From the NCBI GenBank assembly GCA_017886875.1, contig JAGHIZ010000103.1, positions 92,210-156,209 on the forward strand: a stretch of DNA of 64,000 bases. Direction: 5' to 3'. Source of the stretch: Butyricicoccus sp. (GTDB taxonomy: Bacteria; Bacillota; Clostridia; Oscillospirales; Butyricicoccaceae). Positions 46,390 to 55,877 of the stretch are shown here, piece by piece. The position numbers and the translations under genes were made by a program. Every line of letters begins with the position of its first letter. The first letter of the stretch is position 1. Below the pieces are notes generated by a model. It saw only the letters and a program-made list of their open reading frames with translations. It was not told the DNA's origin and did not search any database.

Positions 46390-47095
46390 ACTCCAATATT
46401 TGTTTTCTCATTCGCTCAACCGCTTTTTTCTCAAGTCTTGAAACTTGAACTTGTGATACTCCAAGCAGTTTTGCACATTGCTGCTGAGTCATATTTCGCT
46501 CATATCTAAGCCTAATTATTTGTGCCTCACGCTCAGGCAGTTCATTTATCATCTGCCATAAGGCGAGCTTATTTGTTATATGTTCTTCTATGCCTTCATC
46601 GCCTATAAGCTCGCCAAGGGCAGAACCGTCCTCACCTATCTCTCTTTGGAGTGAATCGGTTGTTTGTGTTGCCTGTTCACACATGGCGACTTCTTCAACC
46701 GATAAACCAGACGCACTTGCAAGCTCTGAAATTGTCACCTCCCTGCCGAGTTCATTTTCGAGTTTGTTTTGTAACTGTTTTAATTTTATCGACTGCTCTT
46801 TAACAGAACGGCTGACCTTTACACTTCCATCATCACGCAGAAATCTGCGTATTTCTCCTGCGATTTTTGGCACGGCATATGTTGAAAACTGCGTACCAAA
46901 ATCGCCATCAAAACCATTAACCGCTTTTATAAAACCTAAACAAGCTAGTTGATATAAATCATCTTGTTCAACACCTCGATTTATATAACGTTTTACAATA
47001 GACCATATAAGACCACTGTTTTTTATTATAAGTTTTTCGCCTGCAAGCTTATCACCTGTTTGAGCTTTTTTTATAAGCTCTAATTGCTCACTCAC
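46388..47095 (-). CDS. sigF: Forespore sigma factor SigF
   Basis: 235 residues. Region 2 (LYQLACLGFIKAVNGFDGDFGTQFSTYAVPKIAGEIRRFLRDDG) and region 4 (NMTQQQCAKLLGVSQVQVSRLEKKAVERM) show the SigF/SigG type, and the position after spoIIAB decides it is SigF. It is the first forespore-specific sigma factor and turns on early forespore genes. It starts with GTG that overlaps the spoIIAB stop (GTGA), so it is translationally coupled. Ribosome site GGGAGGAACGT. Confidence 0.96.
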   Translation of the reverse strand: MSEQLELIKKAQTGDKLAGEKLIIKNSGLIWSIVKRYINRGVEQDDLYQLACLGFIKAVNGFDGDFGTQFSTYAVPKIAGEIRRFLRDDGSVKVSRSVKEQSIKLKQLQNKLENELGREVTISELASASGLSVEEVAMCEQATQTTDSLQREIGEDGSALGELIGDEGIEEHITNKLALWQMINELPEREAQIIRLRYERNMTQQQCAKLLGVSQVQVSRLEKKAVERMRKQILE

Positions 47096-47535
47096 TGACG
47101 TTCCTCCCGTCCTCTGATTTTTTTAATCAGTGTGACTTGAGTGCCTTTATGTAATTTAGATTGTACTTTGAGCTTGTCCGTAAAACTTTCCATAATTGTA
47201 AAGCCCATACCAGAACGTTGTTCATCTCCAGTGGTAAACATAGGCTGTCTTGCTCTTTCAATATCCTCTATTCCACAGCCAAAGTCTTTTACCTTAATTT
47301 CTGCTATATTATCTTCAAACAGTCTAACTGTTATATTTATTGTGCCTAATCTATCACGATAGCCATGTACTACTGAATTTGTGACCGCTTCCGAAACAAT
47401 AGTTTTTATGTCATTTAACTCCTCCATAGTTGGGTCAAGTTGAGCGACAAAAGCAGCCACTGTTTGACGTGCAAAGCTTTCATTTACTGAGCGACTTTCC
47501 AGTTTAATTGACATTTTATTTGTTACTTGTTTCAT
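47092..47535 (-). CDS. spoIIAB: Anti-sigma F factor SpoIIAB
   Basis: 147 residues of GHKL kinase type. Visible are NDIKTIVSEAVTNSVVHGY (N box), VKDFGCGIEDIERA (G1 box) and ERSGMGFTIME (G2 box). It binds and inhibits SigF before septation and phosphorylates SpoIIAA on Ser. Four bases separate it from spoIIAA and it overlaps sigF. Confidence 0.96.
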   Translation of the reverse strand: MKQVTNKMSIKLESRSVNESFARQTVAAFVAQLDPTMEELNDIKTIVSEAVTNSVVHGYRDRLGTINITVRLFEDNIAEIKVKDFGCGIEDIERARQPMFTTGDEQRSGMGFTIMESFTDKLKVQSKLHKGTQVTLIKKIRGREERQ

Positions 47536-47539
47536 TATT

Positions 47540-47854
47540 TTACACTCCGTCTATAAACTCAATTTTCTTGTTAAGACCTGCTGCTTTAAAGATTTTCATT
47601 GCATTTTGTGGTGTGCCTTCAACAGTAAGACTTCTGCCCGTTCTTTCCAAGGCTCTTGATAGATTTACAACCACAGCAAGTCCAGAAGAGTCCATAAAAG
47701 TAAGACCAGATAAATTTAAAACAATAGGTGCATCAATATAAAGTGAAACAATATTTTCTTGATAACTTAGAATTTGCTTTGCTTCATGATTACCAAGCTC
47801 ACCTTCTATAAAGATAACAATTTTATCACCTATTCGCTTGTGTGTAATCTGCAT
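47540..47854 (-). CDS. spoIIAA: Anti-anti-sigma factor SpoIIAA
   Basis: 104 residues, STAS domain. The phosphorylated serine lies in LTFMDSSGLAVVV (about residues 51-63). Unphosphorylated SpoIIAA frees SigF from SpoIIAB in the forespore. First gene of the operon; GAGGTGAAATTTT precedes the ATG. I looked for a SigH promoter between 47855 and 47940 and found none that is clear. Confidence 0.95.
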   Translation of the reverse strand: MQITHKRIGDKIVIFIEGELGNHEAKQILSYQENIVSLYIDAPIVLNLSGLTFMDSSGLAVVVNLSRALERTGRSLTVEGTPQNAMKIFKAAGLNKKIEFIDGV

Positions 47855-47869
47855 AAAATTTCACCTCAC

Positions 47870-47904
47870 TAAAAAAAGCCTGCGAACATATACTTCACAG
47901 ACTT
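47870..47904 (-). terminator. Terminator after folC
   Basis: On the minus strand AAGTCTGTGAA pairs with TTCGCAGGCTT (G-U pairs), followed by TTTTTTAGTG. It separates folC from the spoIIA operon. Confidence 0.65.
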
Positions 47905-47939
47905 ATTTTATAATAAACAAATATTCTATTTTTGCCGAA

Positions 47940-49184
47940 TTATGTAAGGCTATTAAAAAAACTCTCTGCTTCACCGATTAAATAGAGCGAACCACAAATT
48001 ATAACCGCATCTTCTTTTGGAATTTCAAGAGCTTTTTCAAAAGCATCATATGAATTTTTATAAATCTGAACTTCTTTATTAAAACATTTTGCAAGTTGTG
48101 CAGCGTCCATAGCTCTTGGATTATCTGGTTCAGTTATTATAATAAAGTCGCTGAGTTTATTTAAAATACTGGTGCAAACTTTTACATCTTTATCAGATAC
48201 CATGCCAACTACCAAATGTAGTTTTCTGTCTTTTAAAAGTGTTTTTGCTGTACTTTCAATACTCTTTACACCATCTATATTATGTCCACCATCAAGCAAA
48301 ATCAGCGGATTTTCATATATTTTCTCCATTCTTCCTGAGATTTTAGCACACTCTAAACCTTGTTTTATAGCATTTTCTGATATACTCCAGCCCATGCTTT
48401 TAAGCTCAAAAATAGTTTGTAAAGCTGTCTGAGCGTTTTGTATTTGGTGCTCACCTATCATAGAAATTCTATATTCTTGGTTTTTAAATATAAAACTTCC
48501 GCCTTTTAAATCACATTTTGACTGAAAAACTGGTTCAGGCTCGATTATATCGGACTTTACATTTTTAAGCACTTCAAGCACTTCACTAGCTTGATTTTCT
48601 GCTGTAACAGCTTTGCAGTTTGGTTTTATAATTCCAACTTTTGTGCTTGCAATTTCAGCAAGTGTATTACCTAAAACCTGTACATGGTCAAGCGAAATTG
48701 GAGTTATAACCGAAACTTGTGGATTTTTTATAATATTGGTTGCATCAAATGAACCGCCTAAACCTGTTTCCAAAACAACAATATCACATTTTTGTTCTAA
48801 AAAATATAAAAACGCTAAAGCGGTTACAAATTCAAATTCACCGATTTTTTCGCCCTCAGGAATTTTTATATTTTTCTCAGCTTTGCTTACTTTTTTTGTG
48901 AGTCTTTCAAGGTCAAAATCACTTATCATTTGACCATTTATTTTTATTCGCTCATTAAATTTAACAAGAAATGGTGAAGTAAAAAGCCCTGTTTTATAAC
49001 CCGCTTTTTGCATAATGCTTGCAATCATAGTTGCGGTGCTACCTTTACCATTTGTACCCGCTAAATGTATAAATTTAAGTTTATCCTGCGGATTTTCAAG
49101 AGCATCACAAAGAGCTTTTATTCTATGCAGTCCCGCTTTACCCGAAAATCTGCCATGTGAGTGAATATATTCTATTACATTCAT
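47940..49184 (-). CDS. folC: Folylpolyglutamate synthase / dihydrofolate synthase
   Basis: 414 residues of the Mur-ligase family. The P-loop LAGTNGKGSTATMIASIM is at about residues 41-58, with the TSPFLVKFNERI loop after it and DATNIIKNPQVSVITPISLDHVQVLG in the middle; LLDGGHNIDGV begins the C-terminal domain. It adds glutamates to folate in the cytoplasm. It lies after valS (60-base gap), the same order as in many Clostridia and Bacilli. Confidence 0.94.
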   Translation of the reverse strand: MNVIEYIHSHGRFSGKAGLHRIKALCDALENPQDKLKFIHLAGTNGKGSTATMIASIMQKAGYKTGLFTSPFLVKFNERIKINGQMISDFDLERLTKKVSKAEKNIKIPEGEKIGEFEFVTALAFLYFLEQKCDIVVLETGLGGSFDATNIIKNPQVSVITPISLDHVQVLGNTLAEIASTKVGIIKPNCKAVTAENQASEVLEVLKNVKSDIIEPEPVFQSKCDLKGGSFIFKNQEYRISMIGEHQIQNAQTALQTIFELKSMGWSISENAIKQGLECAKISGRMEKIYENPLILLDGGHNIDGVKSIESTAKTLLKDRKLHLVVGMVSDKDVKVCTSILNKLSDFIIITEPDNPRAMDAAQLAKCFNKEVQIYKNSYDAFEKALEIPKEDAVIICGSLYLIGEAESFFNSLT

Positions 49185-49195
49185 ATAAGTATCAC

Positions 49196-49235
49196 CTATA
49201 AAAATAAGCAGAGGAGATTTAATCCTCCCCTGCTG
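49196..49235 (-). terminator. Terminator or attenuator between valS and folC
   Basis: CAGCAGGGGAGGATT pairs with AATCTCCTCTGCT, with TTATTTTTATAGG following on the minus strand. It may reduce, rather than end, transcription into folC. Confidence 0.7.
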
Positions 49236-49244
49236 TTAAATGTT

Positions 49245-51872
49245 TTATCCAAGTGCAGCAAGACTTGCATTTAATTTGTCCATAAGCTCTTGATATTTAT
49301 CAGCCTTTTCTCTTTCTTGAGCGATAACAGCCGCTGGTGCTTTTGCTACAAAGCCTTCATTATTTAGCTTTTTCATAACAAAATCAATATCCTTTTGAAC
49401 TTTAGCCTTTTCTTTTTCAAGTCTAGCTTTTTCTTTTTCAAAGTCAACAAGCTCACCCATAGGCATATAAACCTGAGCACCCTTAGTAACAACAGAAACC
49501 ATAGCTTCTACATTGGAAGGTGCAGCATCTACAAACTGAATTTCAGATGCATAAGCAAGCTTAGCAAAGAATGTTGAACCAGCCTCATAAGCTTGTCGGT
49601 TTTCTGTAAATAGGATAACCTGTGCTTTCTTAGATGGTGGAACATTCATTTCAGCACGTCTTGCACGGATTGAGCGAATTGTATCCATAATAGTTTCAAC
49701 CTGCTCTGCTTCTACTGCAAAGTTTAGACTGTCTTGATATTCTGGCCATTTAGAAACCATAATGCTTTCGCCATCGTGAGGAAGTGCCTGCCAAATGGTT
49801 TCAGTGATAAATGGCATAAATGGGTGTAGAAGTTTCATTGTGTTAGATAACACATAACATAGTACCTTTTGAGCGTTTTCATTAGCCTGTACATCGTCCT
49901 TATTTTGCAGACGAGGTTTTACAATTTCAATATACCAATCACAGAAGTTATCCCAAATGAAATCATAAAGCTTTTGAACTGCAAGACCTAATTCATACTT
50001 ATCAATATTTTCTGTTACAGCTTTAACAAGGTCATTAAACTTAGATAGTATCCACTTATCTTCAAGAGCAAGTGTTTCTGGAAGTTCTGCCTTGTCAATG
50101 GTCAAGTTCATCTGAACAAAACGAGATGCATTCCAAATCTTATTTGCAAAATTGCGGCTAGCTTCAACCTTTTCAGTAGAGAAACGCATATCATTTCCTG
50201 GAGAGTTACCAGTAACAAGGGTGAAACGCAGAGCATCAGCACCATATTTATCAATAATCTCCAGTGGGTCGATACCGTTGCCAAGTGATTTGGACATTTT
50301 TCTGCCCTGTGCATCACGTACCAGACCATGAATATAAACAGTTTTGAATGGTTCTTCTTTCATTTGCTCCATACCAGAGAAAATCATACGAGCAACCCAG
50401 AAGAAAATAATATCATAACCGGTTACAAGCACACTTGTAGGATAGAAATAATCAAGTTCTTTGGTCTTATCTGGCCAACCAAGAGTTGAGAAAGGCCATA
50501 ATGCAGATGAGAACCATGTATCAAGTACATCTTCCTCTTGATGCATATGTTTACCGCCACACTTAGGACAAACAGTAACATCTTCTCTAGCAACAACCAT
50601 TTCACCGCAATCATCACAGTAATAAGCTGGAATACGATGACCCCACCAAAGTTGACGAGAAATACACCAATCGTGTACATTTTCCATCCAACGAAGATAA
50701 GTTTTAGAAAAACGTTCTGGCACAAACTTAACTCTACCATCATTTACAACGTCCATAGCAGGTTTTGCAAGAGGTGCCATTTTTACAAACCACTGAGCAG
50801 AGGTCATAGGCTCAACAGTAGTACCGCAACGGTAACAAGTGCCTACATTATGCTCGTGCTCCTCGATTTTAACAAGATAGCCGCCTTCTTCAAGGTCTTT
50901 AATAACAGCCTCTCGGCAAGCGTATCTGTCAAGACCTTTATATTTGCCGCCATTTTCATTAACAGTTGCATCTTCATTAAACACTAGAATTTGTTCAAGG
51001 TTATGACGCTGACCCATTTCAAAGTCGTTAGGGTCATGGCAAGGAGTAACTTTAACACAACCTGTACCAAATTCCATATCAACATATTCATCACCAAAGA
51101 TTGGGATTTCTCTATTCATAATAGGCAGAATACAGGTTTTACCAATAAGGTGCTTATAACGCTCATCATTAGGGTTAACAGCAACACCAGTATCACCCAT
51201 AAATGTTTCTGGACGGGTTGTCGCCACAACAAGCTCACCAGAACCATCAGTTAGAGGATAGCGAATATGCCACAGTTTACCAGCTTGATTTTCATATTCA
51301 ACCTCAGCGTCAGAAAGTGCAGTTGCACAATTAGGACACCAGTTGATAATTCTATGACCCTTATAGATTAGACCTTTTTCATAGAGGTTTACAAATACCT
51401 CCTTAACAGCCTTTGAACAACCTTCGTCCATTGTGAAACGCTCACGACGCCAGTCACAAGAAGAACCAAGCTTTTTAAGCTGCTCAATAATACGTGAGCC
51501 ATATTGATGTTTCCAATCCCAAACACGCTCTAAAAACTTTTCTCTGCCTAAATCATAGCGGGTTAAACCTTCTTCTTTACGCAGATTTTCTTCTACCTTA
51601 ATCTGAGTTGCTATACCTGCATGGTCAGTTCCCGGCATCCACAAAGCGGAATAACCCTGCATACGCTTAAAACGAATTAAGATGTCCTGAAGTGTTTCGT
51701 CAAAAGCGTGCCCCATATGAAGTTGACCTGTTACATTTGGAGGCGGGATTACAATAGTAAATGGTTTTTTGTTTTCATCAACCTCAGCATTAAAGAAACC
51801 GCTGTCATTCCAGAATTTATACAGTTTTTCCTCGCTTGCAGAGGGGTCATATGTCTTTGGAAGTTCTTTCAT
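49245..51872 (-). CDS. valS: Valyl-tRNA synthetase
   Basis: 875 residues, class I synthetase. HIGH motif in [17 protein letters not shown]1 editing domain ([15 protein letters not shown]), KMSKS in [11 protein letters not shown], a zinc-like CxxC pair ([10 protein letters not shown]...CPKCGG) and a C-terminal coiled-coil arm ([19 protein letters not shown]). It charges tRNA-Val and edits threonine. Transcription is controlled by the T-box leader directly upstream. Confidence 0.97.
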   Translation of the reverse strand: MKELPKTYDPSASEEKLYKFWNDSGFFNAEVDENKKPFTIVIPPPNVTGQLHMGHAFDETLQDILIRFKRMQGYSALWMPGTDHAGIATQIKVEENLRKEEGLTRYDLGREKFLERVWDWKHQYGSRIIEQLKKLGSSCDWRRERFTMDEGCSKAVKEVFVNLYEKGLIYKGHRIINWCPNCATALSDAEVEYENQAGKLWHIRYPLTDGSGELVVATTRPETFMGDTGVAVNPNDERYKHLIGKTCILPIMNREIPIFGDEYVDMEFGTGCVKVTPCHDPNDFEMGQRHNLEQILVFNEDATVNENGGKYKGLDRYACREAVIKDLEEGGYLVKIEEHEHNVGTCYRCGTTVEPMTSAQWFVKMAPLAKPAMDVVNDGRVKFVPERFSKTYLRWMENVHDWCISRQLWWGHRIPAYYCDDCGEMVVAREDVTVCPKCGGKHMHQEEDVLDTWFSSALWPFSTLGWPDKTKELDYFYPTSVLVTGYDIIFFWVARMIFSGMEQMKEEPFKTVYIHGLVRDAQGRKMSKSLGNGIDPLEIIDKYGADALRFTLVTGNSPGNDMRFSTEKVEASRNFANKIWNASRFVQMNLTIDKAELPETLALEDKWILSKFNDLVKAVTENIDKYELGLAVQKLYDFIWDNFCDWYIEIVKPRLQNKDDVQANENAQKVLCYVLSNTMKLLHPFMPFITETIWQALPHDGESIMVSKWPEYQDSLNFAVEAEQVETIMDTIRSIRARRAEMNVPPSKKAQVILFTENRQAYEAGSTFFAKLAYASEIQFVDAAPSNVEAMVSVVTKGAQVYMPMGELVDFEKEKARLEKEKAKVQKDIDFVMKKLNNEGFVAKAPAAVIAQEREKADKYQELMDKLNASLAALG

Positions 51873-51902
51873 AGACTTTTTTAATTCCTCTCTTTAAAAA
51901 TA

Positions 51903-52162
51903 AATAAAAGCTTTCGCCCTATTTTTAGGACGAAAGCTAAAAAACTCCGTGGTACCACCTAAATTCAAAGCATAAACGCTTTGCACTTTAAAATCTTTAA
52001 CGCAGACCAAACGAATACACCTAATAAGAACACATCTGTTCAGCATATCAGCTCACAGGCTACCTTCACTCTGTTTTTACCAAGGCTTGCACCAACCGCC
52101 TTTTCTCTTTAGGTCAAAAATCAGAGCTACTCCTCCTGCTCATAGCTTTTGAATTTGAAATT
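51903..52162 (-). promoter_or_regulatory. T-box riboswitch leader of valS
   Basis: On the minus strand the leader of ~260 nt contains the conserved T-box AATTTAGGTGGTACCACGG (51945-51965) that pairs with the uncharged tRNA acceptor end, and a terminator stem of 12 bp, AGCTTTCGTCCT/AGGGCGAAAGCT, then TTTTATTTATTTTT. A stem I region with AGAGAA- and GGTG-like elements lies 5' of it. A GTA triplet in GAAGGTAGCC is a candidate valine specifier codon; its place in the specifier loop is not certain. Uncharged tRNA-Val should allow read-through into valS. Confidence 0.93.
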
Positions 52163-52168
52163 ATTTTC

Positions 52169-52197
52169 ATTATAAACATTTTAAACTTTTATGTCAA
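52169..52197 (-). promoter_or_regulatory. Promoter of the valS leader
   Basis: Minus strand TTGACA, 17 bases, TATAAT: a full consensus SigA promoter. Confidence 0.9.
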
Positions 52198-52246
52198 GCA
52201 AGTAAAACACATATATTAATTTATTCAACATATTCACAATATTTAA

Positions 52247-52275
52247 TTGACTTTATATGAAAATATTGGTATGAT
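52247..52275 (+). promoter_or_regulatory. Promoter of lipoprotein gene 1
   Basis: TTGACT, 17 bases, TATGAT, 31 bases before the start codon. Confidence 0.75.
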
Positions 52276-52306
52276 GGGTGTGTAATTCCAAATAGGGGGT
52301 ATATTT

Positions 52307-52834
52307 ATGAAAAAAACAAACTCACTGAAAAAAATGCTTATTGGTGTTACTGCATTTTGCATGATGTTTTCTCTAGTTGCATGTGGTAACAATAACTCCA
52401 ATAACGCTAATGATGCTTCTAAATCTAACTCAAGCAATTCTTCTCAAGCTGAAAAGACTGCTGTTTCTAAAGAAGATTATGAAGCTTCTTTCACTCAGCT
52501 TGCAACTGATTTAGAGGCTATTCAATCTGACGCTGCTAACATTGATACAACAGATGTTGAAGCATCAAAGAAACTTCTTGAAGATTTAAAGAAGCCATTT
52601 TCTGATTTTATGAGTATTGTTCCTCCTACTGAGTATGAAGAAGCTCATCAGAAAATTTCATCTGGCTGTCAAGCTATGATTGATTACATTGATGGCTGCT
52701 CTGCTTTAGTTGGTGAAACAGACACTACAAAAATCCAAGAAGCAACTGCAACACTGACCGAGCATTTACAAACTGCTGTTGCAGATTTAATGGAAGGTTC
52801 AGAACTTATTTCTTTAGCTAGCTCAGCTAACTAA
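52307..52834 (+). CDS. Small secreted lipoprotein 1
   Basis: 175 residues. A lipoprotein signal peptide ends in LVAC with Cys-26 as the lipid site, followed by a low-complexity Asn/Ser linker (residues 27-52) and an alpha-helical domain of ~120 residues (SKEDYEASFTQLATDLEAIQ ... PPTEYEEAHQKISSGCQAMI). The helical domain is shared with the next gene, so the two are tandem paralogues. I do not recognise a named family. It likely sits on the outer face of the membrane. Ribosome site GGGGGTAT. Confidence 0.8.
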   Translation: MKKTNSLKKMLIGVTAFCMMFSLVACGNNNSNNANDASKSNSSNSSQAEKTAVSKEDYEASFTQLATDLEAIQSDAANIDTTDVEASKKLLEDLKKPFSDFMSIVPPTEYEEAHQKISSGCQAMIDYIDGCSALVGETDTTKIQEATATLTEHLQTAVADLMEGSELISLASSAN

Positions 52835-52838
52835 GTAT

Positions 52839-52877
52839 AAAAAGACAGGCATTTTATTAATGTGCCTGTCTTTTTTG
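52839..52877 (+). terminator. Terminator after lipoprotein 1
   Basis: AAAGACAGGCA/TGCCTGTCTTT stem followed by TTT. Confidence 0.85.
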
Positions 52878-52917
52878 TATCATAATTGTATAATATTTTC
52901 TAATTTTTCCAAATATA

Positions 52918-52946
52918 TTGACGGTTTATATAAAGCTAGTTATAAT
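52918..52946 (+). promoter_or_regulatory. Promoter of lipoprotein gene 2
   Basis: TTGACG, 17 bases, TATAAT. The two paralogous genes are transcribed separately. Confidence 0.8.
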
Positions 52947-52974
52947 GTGCGTAATGAAGGAGGTTTTTTTATAA

Positions 52975-53421
52975 ATGAAAAGCAAAATAATTACAAAAAT
53001 TATAACTGGTGTACTAGCACTTAGTATAGCTATTTCTCTTACAGCTTGTGGTTCATCTTCTGCTATGAGCAAAGAAGATTATCAAAACGCAGTTTCACAA
53101 ATTGGCGTTGATATTTATGCCTTATCTGATAGCATATCAAACATAAATTATAAAGATATAGATGAAACTAAAAAAGCTCTTGATAAATCCAAAGAAGCAT
53201 TTAGCAAATTTTTAGAAATAACCCCTCCTAAAGCATATGCTGAGGCACATGAAAAAATTAAAGCTGGCTGTGAAGCAATAATAAATGTTATTGAACAATC
53301 TAGTGAAGCACTTGAAACAAGTGATGAAACACAAAAAAAACAAATTGAGGAAAAAATAAATCAAAGTCTTGAAACCGCACTTTATAACTTAATTGATGGC
53401 TCTGACCTTATGAGTGAATAA
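52975..53421 (+). CDS. Small secreted lipoprotein 2 (paralogue)
   Basis: 148 residues. A signal peptide ends in LTAC (Cys-25) and the mature domain begins SSAMSKEDYQNAVSQIGVD. It is related to lipoprotein 1 through SKEDY at the domain start, D(I/V)...TKK in the middle, PPKAYAEAHEKIKAGCEAII and DGSDL near the end. It lacks the Asn/Ser linker. Function unknown; a single Cys-containing motif (GCEA) is conserved in both. Confidence 0.8.
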   Translation: MKSKIITKIITGVLALSIAISLTACGSSSAMSKEDYQNAVSQIGVDIYALSDSISNINYKDIDETKKALDKSKEAFSKFLEITPPKAYAEAHEKIKAGCEAIINVIEQSSEALETSDETQKKQIEEKINQSLETALYNLIDGSDLMSE

Positions 53422-53452
53422 AAAATCGAGCCTGAATGGCTCGATTTTCTTA
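53422..53452. terminator. Bidirectional terminator
   Basis: AAAATCGAGCC/GGCTCGATTTT stem, with T and A tracts outside. Confidence 0.85.
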
Positions 53453-54088
53453 AAGTTTAAAGTAACCAAAACTATTTACAAGAGCTTCTATTGGCAAACC
53501 GTTTCTACATTTTGGACAATCCATAGCAGGATAATGTGCATAATCTGGAATATCATTTATATGAAATAGCGAATGAATAGGCACTTTTTCCACATGGTCA
53601 ACTGCACTAAATATTGATGATACTGCCACAGGGTGACCTTTGTAATAGTTTATACATTCTATACTTTGTTCTACTGTTTTGCCAGTTACAACTGATGAAA
53701 CAAGCACTAAAACGTTTCTATTTTCGATTAGCGGGCGAACATTATCACGGAATATCATTTGACCTGCCATATTTATTTCTGGTGTTATAACATGAATACA
53801 TTCACCACGATTTATCCCACGAAAACCATCTTTAGACAGTTTTTGTGCAAGAAAGCCACCTATCATTTGTGTTTCATCAAGACACATAATTGTATGTACA
53901 ACAGTTGAAGATGTATACTTATGGGCTAAAAGATGTCCACATTCTTCCGCCATACGCTGACTTGTTTTACATTCAGTCATATCTAAATAATAGTTAACAT
54001 GAGAATGTTTGGTAGAAAAATGTCCACTTACAGCCTTTAAGCTTATTCTGCCTGATGTACTTGGCAATTTAATGATTTTTCTTTCCAT
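53450..54088 (-). CDS. Phosphoribosyltransferase-like protein (PyrE-related)
   Basis: 212 residues with a PRTase fold. An NVLVLVSSVVTGKTVEQSI segment (about residues 124-142) stands where the PRPP loop lies; in orotate PRTases it reads V-D-D-x-x-T-T-G, but here two serines replace the acidic pair. The C-terminus has CPKCRNGLPIEAL, a CxxC knuckle. The gene diverges from pyrBI, suggesting a pyrimidine role. Because of the loop change it may be catalytically altered or a PRPP/pyrimidine sensor. Family-level call only. Confidence 0.65.
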   Translation of the reverse strand: MERKIIKLPSTSGRISLKAVSGHFSTKHSHVNYYLDMTECKTSQRMAEECGHLLAHKYTSSTVVHTIMCLDETQMIGGFLAQKLSKDGFRGINRGECIHVITPEINMAGQMIFRDNVRPLIENRNVLVLVSSVVTGKTVEQSIECINYYKGHPVAVSSIFSAVDHVEKVPIHSLFHINDIPDYAHYPAMDCPKCRNGLPIEALVNSFGYFKL

Positions 54089-54399
54089 AGACTCGCCTCC
54101 TAACGTTTGTATTTATTATACAGCAAATTGTATGAAATTGCAATGTTATATTGTGCAACATGCTATTTTTAAACTGTTGTATGTTTATAATTTTTTAGTA
54201 CACATTCGCTATTTTTACACTTTTTTACCTTTTTTTAAGGTTTCAGATGATTTTTTCTCTATAATTTTGAATTTTTATTATTTAATCAAATAAACTGTTT
54301 TTTACTAATTTTATTTAAAATATCACTGGACAAGTATGCTTAATGCTACTATCATTAAATAAAGAAATTGGTAACCGAAAAACTGAATTGGAGGAAATT
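54089..54399. other. Divergent regulatory region of the PRTase and pyrBI genes
   Basis: About 310 AT-rich bases. A weak hairpin ACCTT-T5-AAGGT is seen at about 54227-54243 and an extra in-frame leader runs before pyrB. No PyrR-type attenuator, terminator-antiterminator pair or additional gene is visible to me. Confidence 0.4.
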
Positions 54400-55329
54400 A
54401 TGCGTCATTTAATTGACCCTCTCGACTTTTCTGTCGAAGAAATTGATTCGCTCTTAAAGCTAGCAGATGATATTGCCCAAAATCCTAAAAAATATCAAAG
54501 TGTATGTGCACACAAAAAGCTAGCTACCCTGTTTTATGAGCCATCAACCCGTACACGCCTATCTTTTGAAGCAGCTATGCTAAATCTAGGCGGTTCAGTT
54601 CTTGGCTTTTCTAGTGCAGACTCTTCCTCTGCATCTAAAGGCGAAAGCATAGCAGATACTATTCGTGTAATCTCTGGTTATGCTGATATTGCTGCAATGC
54701 GTCACCCAAAAGAAGGTGCTCCACTTCGTGCAGCTCGTTATTCTACAATCCCTGTTATTAATGCAGGCGATGGCGGACATCAGCACCCAACACAAACACT
54801 AACTGACCTTATGACAATCCGCAGACGCAAAGGCAGACTTTGTGACCTTACTATCGGTTTATGTGGTGACTTAAAGTTCGGTCGTACTGTACATTCTCTT
54901 ATTAAATCTCTTTCACGTTATAACAATATCCGTTTTGTACTTATCTCCCCTGAAGAACTTCGTGTTCCTGAATATATTATTAGTGAAGTGCTTGCTCCAA
55001 AGGGCATTGAGTTTGAACAAGTAACAAGTCTTGAAAGTGCTATGCCAAAGCTAGATATCCTTTATATGACTCGTGTTCAGCGTGAACGTTTCTTCAATGA
55101 AGAAGATTATATTCGTTTAAAAGATACTTATATCTTAAATGCTGATAAAATGCAGCTTGCAAAGCAAGATATGGCTGTACTTCACCCACTACCTCGTGTA
55201 AATGAAATCACTTTAGAAGTTGATGATGACCCTCGTGCTGCATATTTTGAGCAGGCTCAAAATGGTGTTTATGTTCGTATGGCTCTTATTATGACACTTC
55301 TTGGACTTGTGCAGGAGGATAAAAACTAA
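54400..55329 (+). CDS. pyrB: Aspartate carbamoyltransferase, catalytic subunit
   Basis: 309 residues. The carbamoyl-phosphate site is [13 protein letters not shown], followed by [15 protein letters not shown], and the aspartate-side loop HPLPRVNEI. The start at 54400 has GGAGGAAATT upstream; an earlier in-frame start at 54343 lacks such a site. It catalyses the first committed step of pyrimidine synthesis, joining carbamoyl phosphate to aspartate. The regulatory subunit gene overlaps its stop by one base (TAATG), giving an E. coli-like pyrBI arrangement. Confidence 0.96.
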   Translation: MRHLIDPLDFSVEEIDSLLKLADDIAQNPKKYQSVCAHKKLATLFYEPSTRTRLSFEAAMLNLGGSVLGFSSADSSSASKGESIADTIRVISGYADIAAMRHPKEGAPLRAARYSTIPVINAGDGGHQHPTQTLTDLMTIRRRKGRLCDLTIGLCGDLKFGRTVHSLIKSLSRYNNIRFVLISPEELRVPEYIISEVLAPKGIEFEQVTSLESAMPKLDILYMTRVQRERFFNEEDYIRLKDTYILNADKMQLAKQDMAVLHPLPRVNEITLEVDDDPRAAYFEQAQNGVYVRMALIMTLLGLVQEDKN

Positions 55330-55754
55330 TGATTAATATTGACTCTATTCAAAATGGCCTTGTAATTGACCATATTAAAGCAGGCACTGGCATGGAGCTT
55401 TATCATTTAGCTGGGCTTGATAAGCTAGATTGCTGTGTTGCTATTATTAGAAATGCTCGCTCTAACAAACATGGTCATAAGGATATTATCAAAATTGAAA
55501 GTATGATTGACCTTGACCTTGATGTTTTAGGTTATGTTGACCCAGATATTACTATTGATGTTATCCGTGATGGTGTTATCGTTGAAAAGAAAAAGCTTGC
55601 AAAACCAAGACGACTTGTGAATGTTATAAAATGTAAAAACCCTCGCTGTATAACTTCAATAGAAGAAGGCATAGAGCATATTTTCTATCTTTCTGAAAAT
55701 GGACGTTATCGCTGCACATACTGTGAACAAGAGCATGGCGAAAACCGAAATTAA
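55329..55754 (+). CDS. pyrI: Aspartate carbamoyltransferase, regulatory subunit
   Basis: 141 residues. The N-terminal allosteric domain ([21 protein letters not shown]) is followed by the zinc domain with CKNPRCITSIEEGI and CTYCEQEH holding the four cysteines. It binds nucleotide effectors and joins the catalytic trimers. PyrI is common in Clostridia but absent from Bacillus. AGGAGG lies inside the end of pyrB. Confidence 0.94.
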   Translation: MINIDSIQNGLVIDHIKAGTGMELYHLAGLDKLDCCVAIIRNARSNKHGHKDIIKIESMIDLDLDVLGYVDPDITIDVIRDGVIVEKKKLAKPRRLVNVIKCKNPRCITSIEEGIEHIFYLSENGRYRCTYCEQEHGENRN

Positions 55755-55766
55755 ATTATTAACATT

Positions 55767-55800
55767 CTGCTAGGATACTTTTTATCCTAGCAGTTTTTAT
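55767..55800 (+). terminator. Terminator after pyrI
   Basis: CTGCTAGGATA/TATCCTAGCAG, an 11-bp perfect stem, followed by TTTTTAT. Confidence 0.9.
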
Positions 55801-55877
55801 ATATTCTATATTTCTATTAAGTTTTTACAGCATTTATGTTATAATTATGTTATTATCCACGCAAAGGGGGCATTTTT

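Noticed and set aside
54227..54243. PyrR attenuator upstream of pyrB
   Set aside because: The hairpin is very short, and no anti-terminator or PyrR-binding loop is visible.
54343..54399. Extended pyrB N-terminus
   Set aside because: The stretch includes the GGAGG ribosome site of the start at 54400 and is not part of the family.
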